The notes under the pieces were generated by a model. The model did no database searches. It saw nothing but the letters and a program-made list of their open reading frames with translations, and was not told the origin of the DNA. The translations under genes were made by a program, and so were the position numbers. A stretch of DNA of 64,000 bases from Magnolia sinica. Taxonomy: Eukaryota > Streptophyta > Magnoliopsida > Magnoliales > Magnoliaceae. This document shows positions 23,593 through 35,300 of this stretch, in pieces (position 1 is the stretch's first letter; each line of letters opens with the position of its first letter). Where the stretch lies: positions 17,691,586 through 17,755,585 of the forward strand of contig NC_080589.1 in the NCBI RefSeq assembly GCF_029962835.1, read 5' to 3'.

Positions 23593-25483
23593 TCCAGGGG
23601 GTTTGCAATCCCCTCGATCAGGGGGTTTGTAATCCCCGCTCGGACCTTGGATTACCTTTTTGAAGCAGCTCAACGGTCGGAAATCCGACCGTTTGAAATT
23701 TTCTTTAAAAGCCCTTTCACACGCACCCATTTACCGCAACTCTCGATCTTCTTCAAAAAAGTTCATTCATCCTCTTAAAAAACGCTGTGACCATTACCTG
23801 TCCGGTACCGACGAAGGTTGCTGCATACGCCGCCGCTAGAGTCCGCCGGAAGGTTACCGCGGATCGCTGTTACGGAGTCGTAGAAGGAGACGGACCGTTT
23901 TATTTGAAAGTTACGGACAGGAAAAAAGTTGGTTTAGCGATTTCTTCTAATGAATTACAATTTATTAGTTGCATGGCCCATTAAAATGGTTATGCAAAAT
24001 CTGTTCCGATTATGTGATGACTTGTCAAAATTTATCCGTATGGCCAAAATATTGTAATTTTTTAGGCTTAAAATGGGCCACCCCAAATGAGATCGTGAAT
24101 GGAGGGATAAGAACACTTTATTCGTATGTCCCACCGTGATGGTTATATGGATGGTGTAATCCAGCCATTATATAGCCCATTAAAATTTAATATTTGAGAA
24201 AAAAAAATTTAGGGATAAATATCATTCAAGTGGGCCATATGAATGAAAACAAATTTAACCATTATAATTACTTTTATACACTATTTTTAACTGTGTGATC
24301 AACTGGAGCTACCAATAGCTCTAAAATTTATGTTCTACGCCGAAAATAGATAACTCATATTATAGACGGAATGGATTTCCAACTTTCATTAACGAACCTA
24401 AAGAACTTTGATTTTTGCAATAAAAATCAAGTTGGCAACGTGCATGCTGTGAAGCCACCGCATTTTAATAATGTACTTTATTAATGATCTGTGTATTCTT
24501 TAAAATACACTTCAGGGCCACCATCCATATTATCCCCTCCGTTCATCTGTTTTATTAGATATTTTTATTAGGTTAGCCTAAAAATAAAGCATATAAAAAT
24601 ACTAAGTGGACCACACTATTGAAAAAAATATTAATTGAACATCTACTGTTGAAAAGGTACAGGGGCCACAGAAGTTTTAAATCAAGTTAATAATTATGTT
24701 TTCACTTCATACATGTCAGTGTGATCTCTAATAACAGGTTGGATGACAAATAAACATTGGATCTGTTGAGATGACATTTTTTTTCCTATGAATTTGGACC
24801 ACTCAATGTAGCCATTAATTGATGTTAGGATTAGTTGGTCCATGTTATTTCATAGATATGACCACTTGCTAGTTTGCTTTAACCATTCATTTCATAGCAC
24901 CATTAATTGAATGGTTAGGATTAGTTATTGTGATTTTATAAATACGACCACTCGCTAGTTTTCCCTAACTTTCATAGCCAATGGTTAGGATTGGTTGGTT
25001 GATCTGATTTTATAAATATAATGGCTCAGCTAATTTGTGTCAACCATTCATTTCAAAGTCGTTAATTGGACGGTTAGGATTGATTGGTCAATGTGATGTT
25101 ATGGATATCCTCCATCCATATTAGGACCCACAATTTGGACGGTTTATCTATACATCTGTGCTACATGTGATGAGGACGAGGCATCATCTTATCTTCTATT
25201 AATTAAGGTTGTATAAGAACATCTTTTTTTTTCTTTTTCTTTTCTTCCAATGTGTATATTTTGATGGGCTTATTATAACTATTATTTATGTTGTAGTATA
25301 TTTTAATCAATTTGAGTATTTTAAATAATTTATTTGGTCTCCTTAAATATTCATGCAAATATATCACAAAATTTGAGGGGGTTTCAAATCCACACTCCCA
25401 AACACAAATTTTACAATCCAGGGGGTTCCAAATCCAAGGTGCCAAACAAAAACAGGGGGTTCCGAATCCAGGGGATTGGCAAT
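23593..25483. other. 1.9-kb inserted segment between direct repeats
   Basis: The segment starts GGTTGGCAATCCAGGGGG and ends TCCAGGGGATTGGCAATCCC, with several TTTGCAATCCCC or TTCCAAATCC words in inverted order near both ends, so it may be a transposon. It is A/T-rich except for 23787-23940. A fragment of the fold-back MITE family lies at about 24510-24780, and three imperfect repeats of a GGTTAGGATTRGTTGGT block lie at 24830-25090. Its relation to the 115-bp flanking repeats is not clear. Confidence 0.45.
23787..23984 (+). other. GC-rich short ORF, possible captured gene fragment
   Basis: About 66 codons are open and locally GC-rich in an A/T-rich setting, with Arg/Val-rich content (AAYAAARVRRKVTADRCYG). 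A CT-rich leader and TTTAAAAG lie upstream. I recognise no family. It could be an exon fragment captured by a transposon, or chance. Confidence 0.2.
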
Positions 25484-25604
25484 CCCATGCACCAATGGTG
25501 TGAGTTCAATCCCCACGGTACAATCTACTTAAGCCTTGGATCTGTCTCATTTTTGAATTCACACTCTAAAATATTCCGCCAAAATTAATAGACGGCGTGG
25601 AAAA
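25484..25604. repeat. Direct repeat copy 2, about 115 bp
   Basis: Second copy of the block at 23471-23592. It continues into GTGGAAAATACCCATACATCACG, which looks like one end of a dispersed repeat, whereas copy 1 leads into the inserted segment. Confidence 0.8.
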
Positions 25605-26009
25605 TACCCATACATCACGATGGCACCACATAGCCCTGATTGGACGAGGCAGGATGCAATCCGCTTCCATCTATGTCTGTATGACCTCACCTAATCAACA
25701 GGTTGGATGGTAAATAAATGAAAAAATTAGCACGGTAGATGAGTCCGTGCAACGCCCCTTTTTTTATTTTTTAGAGGTATGCAAAGTTTGAATACGAAAC
25801 TAGTTTTTTAGGGTATGAATGGATGAAAATACCCCTCCAATCAAGGCAGAAGCAGGTGTAAAAGTTAAGGTTATTTTAGTCTAAAATGGGTTCTTCCGTA
25901 TAATAGAGGTCTATTTTGGTTATGAAAGTTTAGGGTCGGTTGAAAATGGTGAGGTGAACAAAAGGTAGTGTCTATAGACTATAGTAAAAAAATTACCCTA
26001 AATAAATAT

Positions 26010-26165
26010 TAGGGTGCCTTGGGAAGTTTTTAATGGTACGCATTCAATCACCACTTCCTTTCCTGTGGTGTGGGCCACTCGAGATTTGGATCTACCTATT
26101 TTTGGATGAACGGCATGGATAAAACATATACATTACGGTGGAGCCTACAGAGCATCGTTCCGTAG
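26010..26165. repeat. Fragment of the fold-back MITE family
   Basis: It contains the right-arm words GGGAAGTTTTTAATGG, GTGGGCCACTCGAGATTTGGATCTA and AAAACATATACATTACGGTGG. The left arm is absent. It ends about 195 bp before the start codon of the Rossmann-fold gene, so it may be part of that gene's promoter region. Confidence 0.6.
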
Positions 26166-26360
26166 TCTCCTCGCTACTGGCAGAGTAGAAGATCCGCATC
26201 CTACCACCGAATCCGGCGTGCCAAACAAGTGAGCCTGCGTATCATCCATACACTGCCGGAGTATCGAAGTTTTTCTCCTATCCAATCACGTCCCAGCAGC
26301 GACGAGAGCACATTTCTCGAGTAAAATCCATTCCCCAAAGGGCTATCTTCTCTACCTTTC

Positions 26361-29300
26361 ATGGAAATCACTACACTGCCAGCACTCTCCAAAACTCGCG
26401 TCCTACAGCCGTTTATGTACCTCTCATCCAATCCCCACCGCTCCATTCCACTTCTCCATCCCAACATCTCCCTCTCCTCGTCCTCCTTCCCAAACTGTAA
26501 GCTCAGGGTCAAACGCAGACCATCGATGGCGATGCCTCTTCAATCTTCCACCGTTGGTCAGTAATTACGATTTTCCCCACCTTATCCCATCACGATCGTT
26601 CCTCGTTTTAGTTCTATAACATCTTTAATAGATGGTAGATTTGTTATTTTGTGTAATATCCTGTCTATTCTGTCACGTTTTTTTTTGTTTTTTCGTTTTG
26701 GACACGGATTTTTCCCCCTGCGGATGAATGTTGTTTTGATTATGTGATTTTTTTAATTTATGTTGATGTAAGTTGTGATCGTTGGTTCTGAAAAGTGGAG
26801 ATTTTGGTGGTCTGATGGTCGATCTAGGCCGTTTGATCGTTTCGGCGGTCTGATCGCAATCTAGGCCGTCTGATGATTTCGAGGGTCTGATTGTCAATCT
26901 TGGCTGTCTAACTACTTACCCTGTGAGGGAATTATGTGAGAATTTTTGTAATGAATATGTAATTTGTGATAATTCATCCTGAAAATTGGAGTCTGATCGT
27001 TGATCTAGGTCGTCTGATCATTTCAAGAATAATCTTGGCTAACTACTAACCCTGTGAGGGGATTATGTGAGAATTTTTGTAATGATGTAATTTGTGATCA
27101 TTCGTTATGAAAATTGGAGATCTTGGCAGTCTGATTGTCGATCTAGGCCTTCTGATCTTTTAGGCGGCCTGATTAATCATTGCCTGTAAGGGGATTATAT
27201 GAGCATTTTGTAATGTTGATGTAATCTGAGATTATCCATTCTAAAATCTGGAGATTCTGGCGGTCTGATTGCTGATCGTTTTGGGGGGTCTGATTGTCAA
27301 TCTAGGCTGGCTAACTACTTGCTCTGTGAGGGGAAAGGGGGGCATTACATGTTAATTGTGTCTAAGGTCTGTTACATGGCCTGTTATGGATGGGGCCCAC
27401 GTGATTGAATCTTGTCGGTTGTTGTGGGGAACCGCTATGTGCACATATACGAGGATCTATGGATCTAATAGCTAGGGTCAAAGATCAACATCGTGACAAG
27501 CAAATGAATAATGTGAGAGCATGGCAAGCTAACAAACTCTAAGGGTGGGGTGTGTTGCTTAGGTAATTAAGCTACAAATCCATGGATTTGTGGTGCATTT
27601 AGTGCAAGGCCATAGCTTTCATTGCTTTTGGGAGAATCTTGGTTATAATTCCCATTTGTTTAAGGGCCTATCTCAACATGTTCCATCAATCTTGGGGCTT
27701 TCGGTGTATTGCTTAGGTACCTAACATTTGGTATCAGAGTTGGCACCATGTTTTGTGTTCGAGCCTCAGAGGGGAAACTTTTGGAAAGGGCACCTGGACC
27801 ACCAAAAGGTGGAAAGAGCTTCCTGGAAGCCAGAGCGAGAGCTGCCACAACGTGAAATGGGTTCATTGAATTAAGCCAAAGTGAGCACCCTCCTGGACGA
27901 TGGCTATAGAGCATGACGGTGTGTTATAATCCCTAGTGGTTTTAGGGACCTAGCTTGGTGCATTCTATCAGCCTTGGACTCCTAGCCGTCCTAGGTGGAG
28001 GTGCAACTCGGGCAGGGCAGGTCGGGTCGGGTTGGTTTGAGGGTCAACCTGAGTCCAACCCGACCTCAAGAGGACCTGAGCCTTCACCGACCTCAAGAGG
28101 ACCCTACCTGCAACCGACATGACCTGAATTCTAACTCAAGGTGTCAAACCCGATCCCAACCCAAAATTCCTCTATGCATAACCCTAACCCGACCCAACCC
28201 AACCCAACCCAACCCAACCCAACCCAACTTGGCAATTACATCTTGTTAGTCCAACCGGATCTAACCCAGTCCAAATTTCAACTGAACCCACTCTGATTTC
28301 AAATTGGGTCCTACCTTAATCTGATCTGAACTCAAGTTGGGTCAGCCTGAACCCAAGTTGTAGTTCTACTCCTGAGGCATAGCTATGTATAGAATGTGTT
28401 GTTGGTATTGGCTTTGTATTATCAATACGTTCTGATATAAATGCATTGTAGTGGAATGCCTTTTCAATGCATTTCTACGTGAACAATTTTAATTTAGATC
28501 GATATGATTCCAAGGTCAAGATGCCTGAAGAGTATTGTCTTGGGAATCAACATATCATGATAGATTCATACAGAGTTGGCATGATTAGATGATATTGTGA
28601 ACCTTGATGATGATGCCATTGATTAATTACTTATTTGCATATTCTTACCTTTTATTTTATCATTGCACTCAATGTATTATGCAATCAATTTTAATTCTAA
28701 GTTATTTTTAGAAAGAAGTTTTATTACCTTTTGATGGATGCAGGAGCACCTAATGAAGGGCTGGCGGTTTCTTCTTCTGGTCAGGTTGGGCAAAATGATC
28801 TGTTGATTGTAGGGCCTGGTGTACTTGGCCGCATAGTAGCAGAAATATGGAGACAGGTATCCATCCTTCATTTGACGTGACAAGTTATACCCGTTTATTT
28901 TACCGCATCCTATTTTCTCCTTTCTATAATGAAACCCAATATTAACAGTTGGATGTATATTCTCCTAAGGATAAGTGAGCATCAACCACAATTGAGAACC
29001 GTTTGAAATTTTAGATTCCAGCAACCTTGAAGCTTGCTACTGTTTCAGGCTTCATTGTAAATGGAAGATCCTTTTCATAACGTTTTGAGTTTCCTTTATA
29101 AATTGTGTGTACGTGCATGTGTGCCTAGCTGAAAGGGAAGTGATAGGATGGGGATACTGAGCTTTCCGGTGTTGTGGCCTACTTGAGTTTTAGATCTGCC
29201 TCGTTTTTGGGCTGATGTCCTAACACAACAGGTGTACAATATAGATTTCACACAGTAATCCCAGTGGGCCCCACAGAGCCTTTGTTACACAATCTCCTCA

Positions 29301-32300
29301 CTACAATAGTCCATGTTGGATACACTCAAGGAGGAGGAGAAGTGATAATCACATTCACATAGGAGTTCTGGAAAACAAAGATATATGGTCACCAGTGCTA
29401 GCCAAACCATAGTTTTTATACCATCCCCACACACGTGAAATTAGCCTCTTAGTGAGTATTAGATGGTTGATTGCAACCATGGTGTCCATGAGCTCATTCA
29501 GTGAACAAGGTTTAGCTTGATTTCATCTTTGATGGCTTTATATGTTTGACTTATCTTCAATCGCTATAGTGGCCTGTCAAGGGTGGGCTGGACTGGATGG
29601 TAGATTCATCTCAAAATATTGAAGTTTGTGTTTGAATGCAAGTATTCTGTAGGTTAGTATGGTGAACTCGGTGTCTATATTTACTATTCAGCAGACAAGA
29701 CTATGGTGATTTGACCACTTTTTAAAATGGCGGTGGCTCATCCACCACACAAATTGTCGTTTATGTCCATCAATCTCATCCAAATTGCAGGTTCTGTTAT
29801 GGATGGAGCATAACACAGAAATCACCTGTTAAACAATCCTGTCCAATGGTGGCAATTAAATGGGAAGTTAAAACTGTCAGTGATCCAACTTCAACCAGCC
29901 AAATGAGGTGGCTTTGATTGTCCAATCAATATTATTTTCCAGTCGTGTTCCATTCACATCAGGGTACGTAATGTATATGGTTGATAAGTAGTCATCATTT
30001 GAATAATGGTGGTAAACACACCTTAGTCTAGTCTTACGCCTATCACACACCCTAACCCACACTCACACCCATACCCACCTGTAGAAGGCATCACACTTGC
30101 TTGGCTTTGGTAGACAATTCTCAATGGTTAAGATTGACTTGGATGGACTCCACCAGACTAAACTTGTGTGGACATTTCTCAACACTATTTTAATTGGATG
30201 TATGAAATTTCCATTTTCTCATTGGAAGTGGAAATGTTTACTGCATTCGGCCATTTTGTTTTGGAGTGTCAATGCATGTTCTCTGATGCACAATTCCATG
30301 AATGTTCAAGCGATGAAGGGCAAAATGGGATGCTTTGGTAACTTTATCACTTGGTTAATTCTCCTATTTCTGAGGATGCATTCTGAGAGAAATATTAACA
30401 TGTAAGATATGCTTTGGAACAGGAACATCCAGGCTGTGAAATATTTGGGCAGACAATGACGACGGATCACCATGATGAATTGATAAAAATTGGGATAAAC
30501 CCGTCAGTAAGAGAGTCGAACGCAACTCGCCAGTTTCCATATGTCATTTTCTGTGCTCCACCATCCCGAAGTGTGGACTACCCTGGTGATGTGAGGTAAT
30601 CATGATATTGAAGCTTCTTGTCATGTATAAATTAGCTGATTAAGTATATGCCATAGTTCTAAATATCCGATATGATACGGCCGTGCAGAGGACCAGTATG
30701 TGGTCGATACGAGCCCATATTGGCGGAATGCGGATACATATCTGCCTGTATTGACTTTTCAAACAAACAAACAAAAAACTACCTATATTGTATCAGAAAT
30801 TGGGGGCCGATACAACCCCCGATACCAATATTTAAAACCTTGGTATAATGCCTTTTTGCAATATGACCACGGTTACCGAACAAGGCTGCAGTCAGCAGAG
30901 TGATCTAATTTATTTTCTTGGTTTATCTTTCTAAGCCATGGTTTAGAAACAATGTTGTGACCTTCCAACGACTTACTAGCATTACCATTATGTAATTGAA
31001 ATAGTTGTTGTAGAACATTAAATATGGGAAAATGGAAAAGGTTGGGCCCATGGGAAAAATAATGGTTATTTCTTTATCAACAACTGCCTTAATCTTGCAA
31101 AAACATCATGCTATTATACTGGCTGTGTAAGTAACAGCCATCATTCTATATAATGGCCATTATTAATGGTTGTTTTTCTCAACACAAGGTGGAGTGATCT
31201 TTCTATCGATAATGACGTTGTGATGGGATTTCTGATTATTTTCTTAAACCATAATCAAAAGACATTCTGCTCTTCTACTTGGGCTGTGCCACAATGGTAC
31301 CAGTGCCAAGGTATTCAATAATGGTAACGCTGGCTGTTATGGCCTTGTAATGATCAAAATTTTTTAAAGGAAAAAAATGCATCGGCCCCATGTTGGAATG
31401 TTATGGGCCTGTTACAGGTGTTATTGCTGTTACGAGCCTGTTATGGACTTTTTTCTTTCTTCAAATTGGGCGGTACGACCCTCTATCACGTGACGAGCAC
31501 CACCATTACTATTATGTAACGGCTTTTATGGCTGTAAGATGACCCCTTTTTTAATACCATGACCAATACAACCATAACTTTACGATGGTACTAGCTATAT
31601 GTTGTGCCCATGTAATTTATTCACACCATCCAAACCATCCATTAGATGCATCACCTTAAGAAACTTCTGAGGCCTAATGTTGACATTGAAATTTTGGCTA
31701 AGGTCGATCCATGCTGACCATCACTGGCCAGCACTGGGTAGTCTGCCCTCATCTACAAGTTAGCGCAGGACCAGGTTATGAACTAACTATTGTCAGTGTG
31801 AGACCATTTACAGCATTCTGCGAATGGTTAGGGCCAGTGCAGGTCCATCATTCACTTGTCTCATTCACTGTCTAAGGACAATGTGGAAACCCTTTGGCAC
31901 ACTACGTGCCAAGAGTTAGGGCCAGCACGGGTCCTCTAGCACCCAGTCCACGCTCATTATCCAAGGTAGTGCGGGATAATAGTGGACAATTTTCAAGGGA
32001 TCAAAATATAGTTTGCGCTTGTTGTCTAAAGGACAACGAGAAGCCTATGCTGGATGAACTGCACTAACTGATTGCGGCCAATGCGGTACCAGTTTATTTG
32101 ACAGGAGTTCACTCCACACCAGTAGACAATGCCAGCGTGGGACAACAGTTTGCACCTAGCACGTCGATAGAAAGTGCTTTTGAGCTGTTCAATGGCGACG
32201 TGACATGTGTCTGTTGGTGGTAAATGACCACATAACCTTCTCAAGGGTAGGAAATAACTGTCTCTCTTCACTATAAATACCCTTTTGGGCCTTCATTTCT

Positions 32301-35300
32301 GTTAGCTATTCGGCTCCTGAAAATGCCTAAGAGCTCTCTAGATCCTTCACACAGCTCTCTCTTCCTTTTCATGCCATGGCTCGGGACAAGGTGAGAATGA
32401 GTCTAAAGATGGATCTGCACTAGCCTTTGAACTTTTTTTTTTTTTTTTTGAGAGATTGCCTTTGGACCTGCAGCAGTGGCTCCGCACCATCTGTCTGAGT
32501 ACCGGCAGTCTGGCTCCATGTTGAGTGTTTGAGATGCTTGGGTAGTGGCCTATCACTGACTGGTCAGGGCTCTAGAGGTGGCTTCGCACTAACCATCCAG
32601 AGTCCTAAGCAGTGGCTTTGCATTGACTGTTTAGACTAATAAACTGAACCCTTAGGTGGTCCCGTGCTAATTGTCAAGGCAATCTTTGCTGACCTCTGGT
32701 TTTCTCTAGAAAAATGGCCAGGTGATGTTTTTGCATGAGGTCTTTTGAATGTCTCAAGGTAAGGGAGACATGCTGCCGAATTTCTGAACTTCTTGGAACA
32801 ATACAAGATATGAACATTAAGGCTATTTGAGTCCTTGAAGCATTGGAATATCTTTCCCTAATCAAGAATCTGAACACTCTGAAGACAAAGGAGCATAGAT
32901 TAGGACTTTATGCATCATTTGCATATTTATGTACCATGTAATAGACGGTTTTTTATTTTTTATTTTTTATTTTTATTTTTAATTTTTTTACCTATTAATG
33001 AAAGCGTTTTCCTCAGGGAATGTAATTAAGGGCCTGTGTAAGACCACAACTTAGAATGTATCTTGTTTCCCAAATCAATAAAAGCCTCTTGACGGGGGCA
33101 TATTTGGGTGCAAATGCTTGCAATGGAGTTAATTATCAAACTAATATCAAAATCCTATCAATCAATAGACATTTGTGTTATCCCAACCTAAAGCTAAAGT
33201 GGGCCATAGCAAAGGAAACAAGGTGGGAGGGGATGCCTACCCTTGAATTTAACAGGGGTACATAAGTCGTAAAACAGCCTGATTTTTGGCCAGACCCTTC
33301 ATCTGGGTCTGAAATTCTGAATGATTTGGATTCTATATATACAACATGGTAGGTTCCCCACTTTAATCAACGTTGGCTGTTTCCTCTCAGTATGTTCGAT
33401 GTGCTATGGCCCACTTGAGTTTTGGATCAGTCTGAATTTTGGGGGGCTGGGGTTTTTTTTTGAGATGAAGCTTTTGATGGATGTTGGATTCCATGAAGAC
33501 ATCACTGGGTCTCACATCTGGCTGGTATCACCGTAAGGTTATGGTGGCACCTGTACTGCTGGAGTGCACCCCTTTCTAGTTATATTTGATTATTTATGCA
33601 ATTTTTGTTATGTAATTACTAGTTAGCTTACTTTGAGGGAAATACAATCTTAGTTTGTATATGAAGTTTATCCCCAGAAATGCATGTTTTTGACAAGCAT
33701 TCAACCATATTTACTTCTGTGAAACAGACCTTCTGTGTCTAGTTATCCATTTAATGATGGAACTGCAATTCTTTTTGGTATTAAGCAATGATTTTGAAAT
33801 GTCAAACAATGTGCAGGGAGGCTACATCAAGCTGGAGTGGTGAAGGTTCTTTCCTATTTACATCAAGCACTGCTGCATTCGATTGCAATGACAATGGATC
33901 ATGCGACGAGGTGTTACATCTAATATAACACATTTTCTGCTGGTAACACATTTTCTAAAAAGAAACTGTTTCTAAGATACTCTGATCTAATGCCTCTTTC
34001 TTCTCAATTTCTAAGCCCTAGTGACCTCCCACATTTTAACCTCTCAAAAAATAAAATAATAATAATAATAATAATGAAAAAGGAAAAAAAGGTGACGTTC
34101 CGGATTTATCTACATGTTGGTCCTATGACATTTTTATTCCTGTCGTACTCATAAACTTGTTTGGATAATTTCTAAGTGCTAGTGACCGCCCACATTTTAA
34201 CCTCTCAAAAGAAAAAGGACGAAGAAGAAGAAGAATAAGAAGAAGAAGAAGAAGAAGACGAAGAAGAAGGCAACATTCTACATTTATTTACATCTTGGTC
34301 CTATGACATTTTTATTCCTGTCATACTCCTAAACTCGTATGTGGATAATGGTACTCTTAATATTGAAAGTTAGGTCATACTCTTGGTTATTTGTAGTAGT
34401 TTTGCTCCTGATCCTATTTTTATTGTCATGGGTAATTCTGAACTAGTGGTTAACCTATCTTGCTGTTTTGTGATGGTACTGAGCCTTCTGACCTCTCATC
34501 AAGTCATTAGGTCAAATGAATTGGAAAGGCAAATTGATAAGGTTACATACCACAATTTTATTAAAGAAGCAAGAACCCAGACAATACAAGTGTACATGTT
34601 GAGTGACCTTCTCATCACTCAACTGCAGCTAAAATACACACAAAAACAAAACATTCCAGCTGACAACTTTGAGAATGCTGACAAGAAACTTACTGCTTTC
34701 TAACCCTGGAAAGTTGACTTCACTCGTTTGGGTTCTAAATTCTAATAAAAAATAACAAACAAGTCACCATAAATTGCACAAGGGGGATGTGAACATCAAA
34801 GCTTAATGACCTGTTTGCCCACACAAATCCTTTTATTTTGCTTTTACTTTCCCATTCTACGACGAAAGATGTTGAATACTGCTGTGTTTTGGTGAATATA
34901 GCCCCATAAATCCTAATTTGTGGATAGAAAAAAAAAATTACTCCATCCATCTTTCTAATTAGCATTGTAAAGCAAGCTTAACTAAGTTGACATCTTAGCT
35001 TAAATTGTCCTTTGTTTTTGGTGGTATATGCTGAAGTTTGATCTAGCATTTTGGGCGTGGCCTTGCAGGACTCTCCGATAGTTCCAATTGGGAGAAGTCC
35101 CCGGACAGATGTCCTTTTAAAAGCCGAAAATGCAGTGCTGGAGGTTGGCGGTTGTGTACTTAGATTGGCCGGGCTTTACATATCCTACCTCTTGTTACTT
35201 TTCTTCCTTTTTTTTCTTTTTTGCAAATTTTGGGGTTTTCCCTTTTTGTAACCAAAAACTGCAGTGATGCATGATGGAATTATATTGAAATCTTCGAAAT

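Noticed and set aside
30097-30405. 102-codon ORF in intron 2 just before exon 3
   Set aside because: No domain; exon 3 begins at 30423 in another frame with a good acceptor.
34383-34703. 106-codon ORF in intron 4 as a nested gene or extra exon
   Set aside because: The YeeZ-like protein is complete without it, and no matching splice phases or family motif were found.
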